Source: an uncultured Geobacter sp.
Lineage (GTDB): Bacteria > Desulfobacterota > Desulfuromonadia > Geobacterales > CAIOGM01
Reading direction: 5' to 3'
Assembly (NCBI GenBank): GCA_903857795.1
Contig: CAIOGM010000165.1
Span: 1-32,802, forward strand
DNA length: 32,802 nt
A model generated the notes under the pieces. The model made no database searches. It was not told where the DNA came from and saw nothing but the letters and a program-made list of their open reading frames with translations. Numbering within the stretch: the stretch's first letter is position 1; each line of letters begins with the position of its first letter. Positions 32,800 to 32,802 of the stretch are shown piece by piece. The position numbers were made by a program, and so were the translations under genes.

Positions 32800-32802
32800 T
32801 TA

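Larger units (their letters stand above)
32154..32802. other. Gene-poor right end with repeats
   Basis: About 650 AT-rich bases show no gene with family resemblance on either strand. The stretch holds candidate operators of the toxin-antitoxin operon, a hairpin, a 29-base inverted repeat pair and a hairpin with a T-run at the edge. A REP element array of the kind associated with TnpA_REP (RAYT) transposases is a reasonable reading, but no transposase gene lies inside the window. Confidence 0.5.

Noticed and set aside
1-32802. tRNA, rRNA or a CRISPR array
   Set aside because: I saw no tRNA-like cloverleaf, rRNA-like stretch or regularly spaced repeat, though a scan by eye can miss a tRNA.

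Overview
The window looks like a chromosomal segment of a Geobacter-type member of the Desulfuromonadia (inference). The support is the high-GC housekeeping core, a sigma-54/NtrC-family regulator with its histidine kinase, a DgkA-PAP2 fusion, Geobacter-like operon content and a polyferredoxin membrane protein. No rRNA, tRNA or CRISPR array was seen. Almost all core genes lie on the minus strand. The two ends, about 1-1450 and 31050-32802, look AT-richer and carry small accessory genes.

Layout. Positions 1-1411 hold a clipped gene start, two small membrane proteins and an orphan HicB-like antitoxin. A Tat-exported amidohydrolase follows on the plus strand (1876-3606). From 9954 down to 3627 runs a minus-strand housekeeping row: ispG, proS, pyrF, rlmB and a GDSL lipoprotein. 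Two toxin-antitoxin-like pairs interrupt it: Phd/VapC between ispG and proS, and DUF4160/DUF2442 between proS and pyrF. A HEPN/MNT pair sits just upstream of ispG on the other strand. From 24014 down to 11011 is a long minus-strand row: pgpH, ybeY, dgkA-pap2, corC, lnt, prfB (with its programmed frameshift), a SPOR-NlpC/P60 hydrolase, DUF1015, an EVE protein, a tiny lipoprotein, a DUF4139-like exported protein, folA, a methyltransferase and a Uma2 protein. A consensus-like sigma-70 promoter lies just ahead of pgpH.

Positions 24144-24754 hold a small YjfB-like motility protein behind a good sigma-28 promoter match, with a divergent small gene that has a 10-bp dyad over its ribosome binding site. 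A response regulator (28232-26856) and histidine kinase (26805-24808) follow on the minus strand.

The most unusual gene is at 28472-31048. It is an 858-residue protein joining a cyclic-nucleotide-binding domain, a sigma-54-activator-like AAA+ domain that has lost its ATPase and sigma-54-contact motifs, and a NapH/NosR-like membrane domain with two 4Fe-4S motifs. A near-perfect sigma-54 promoter precedes it, and it is divergent from the NtrC-type regulator. Together these suggest a redox or nucleotide-responsive membrane electron-transfer or signalling module.

The right end carries a TacA/TacT-type toxin-antitoxin operon with a third zinc-ribbon gene, followed by about 650 bases with no clear gene that contain REP-like inverted repeats.
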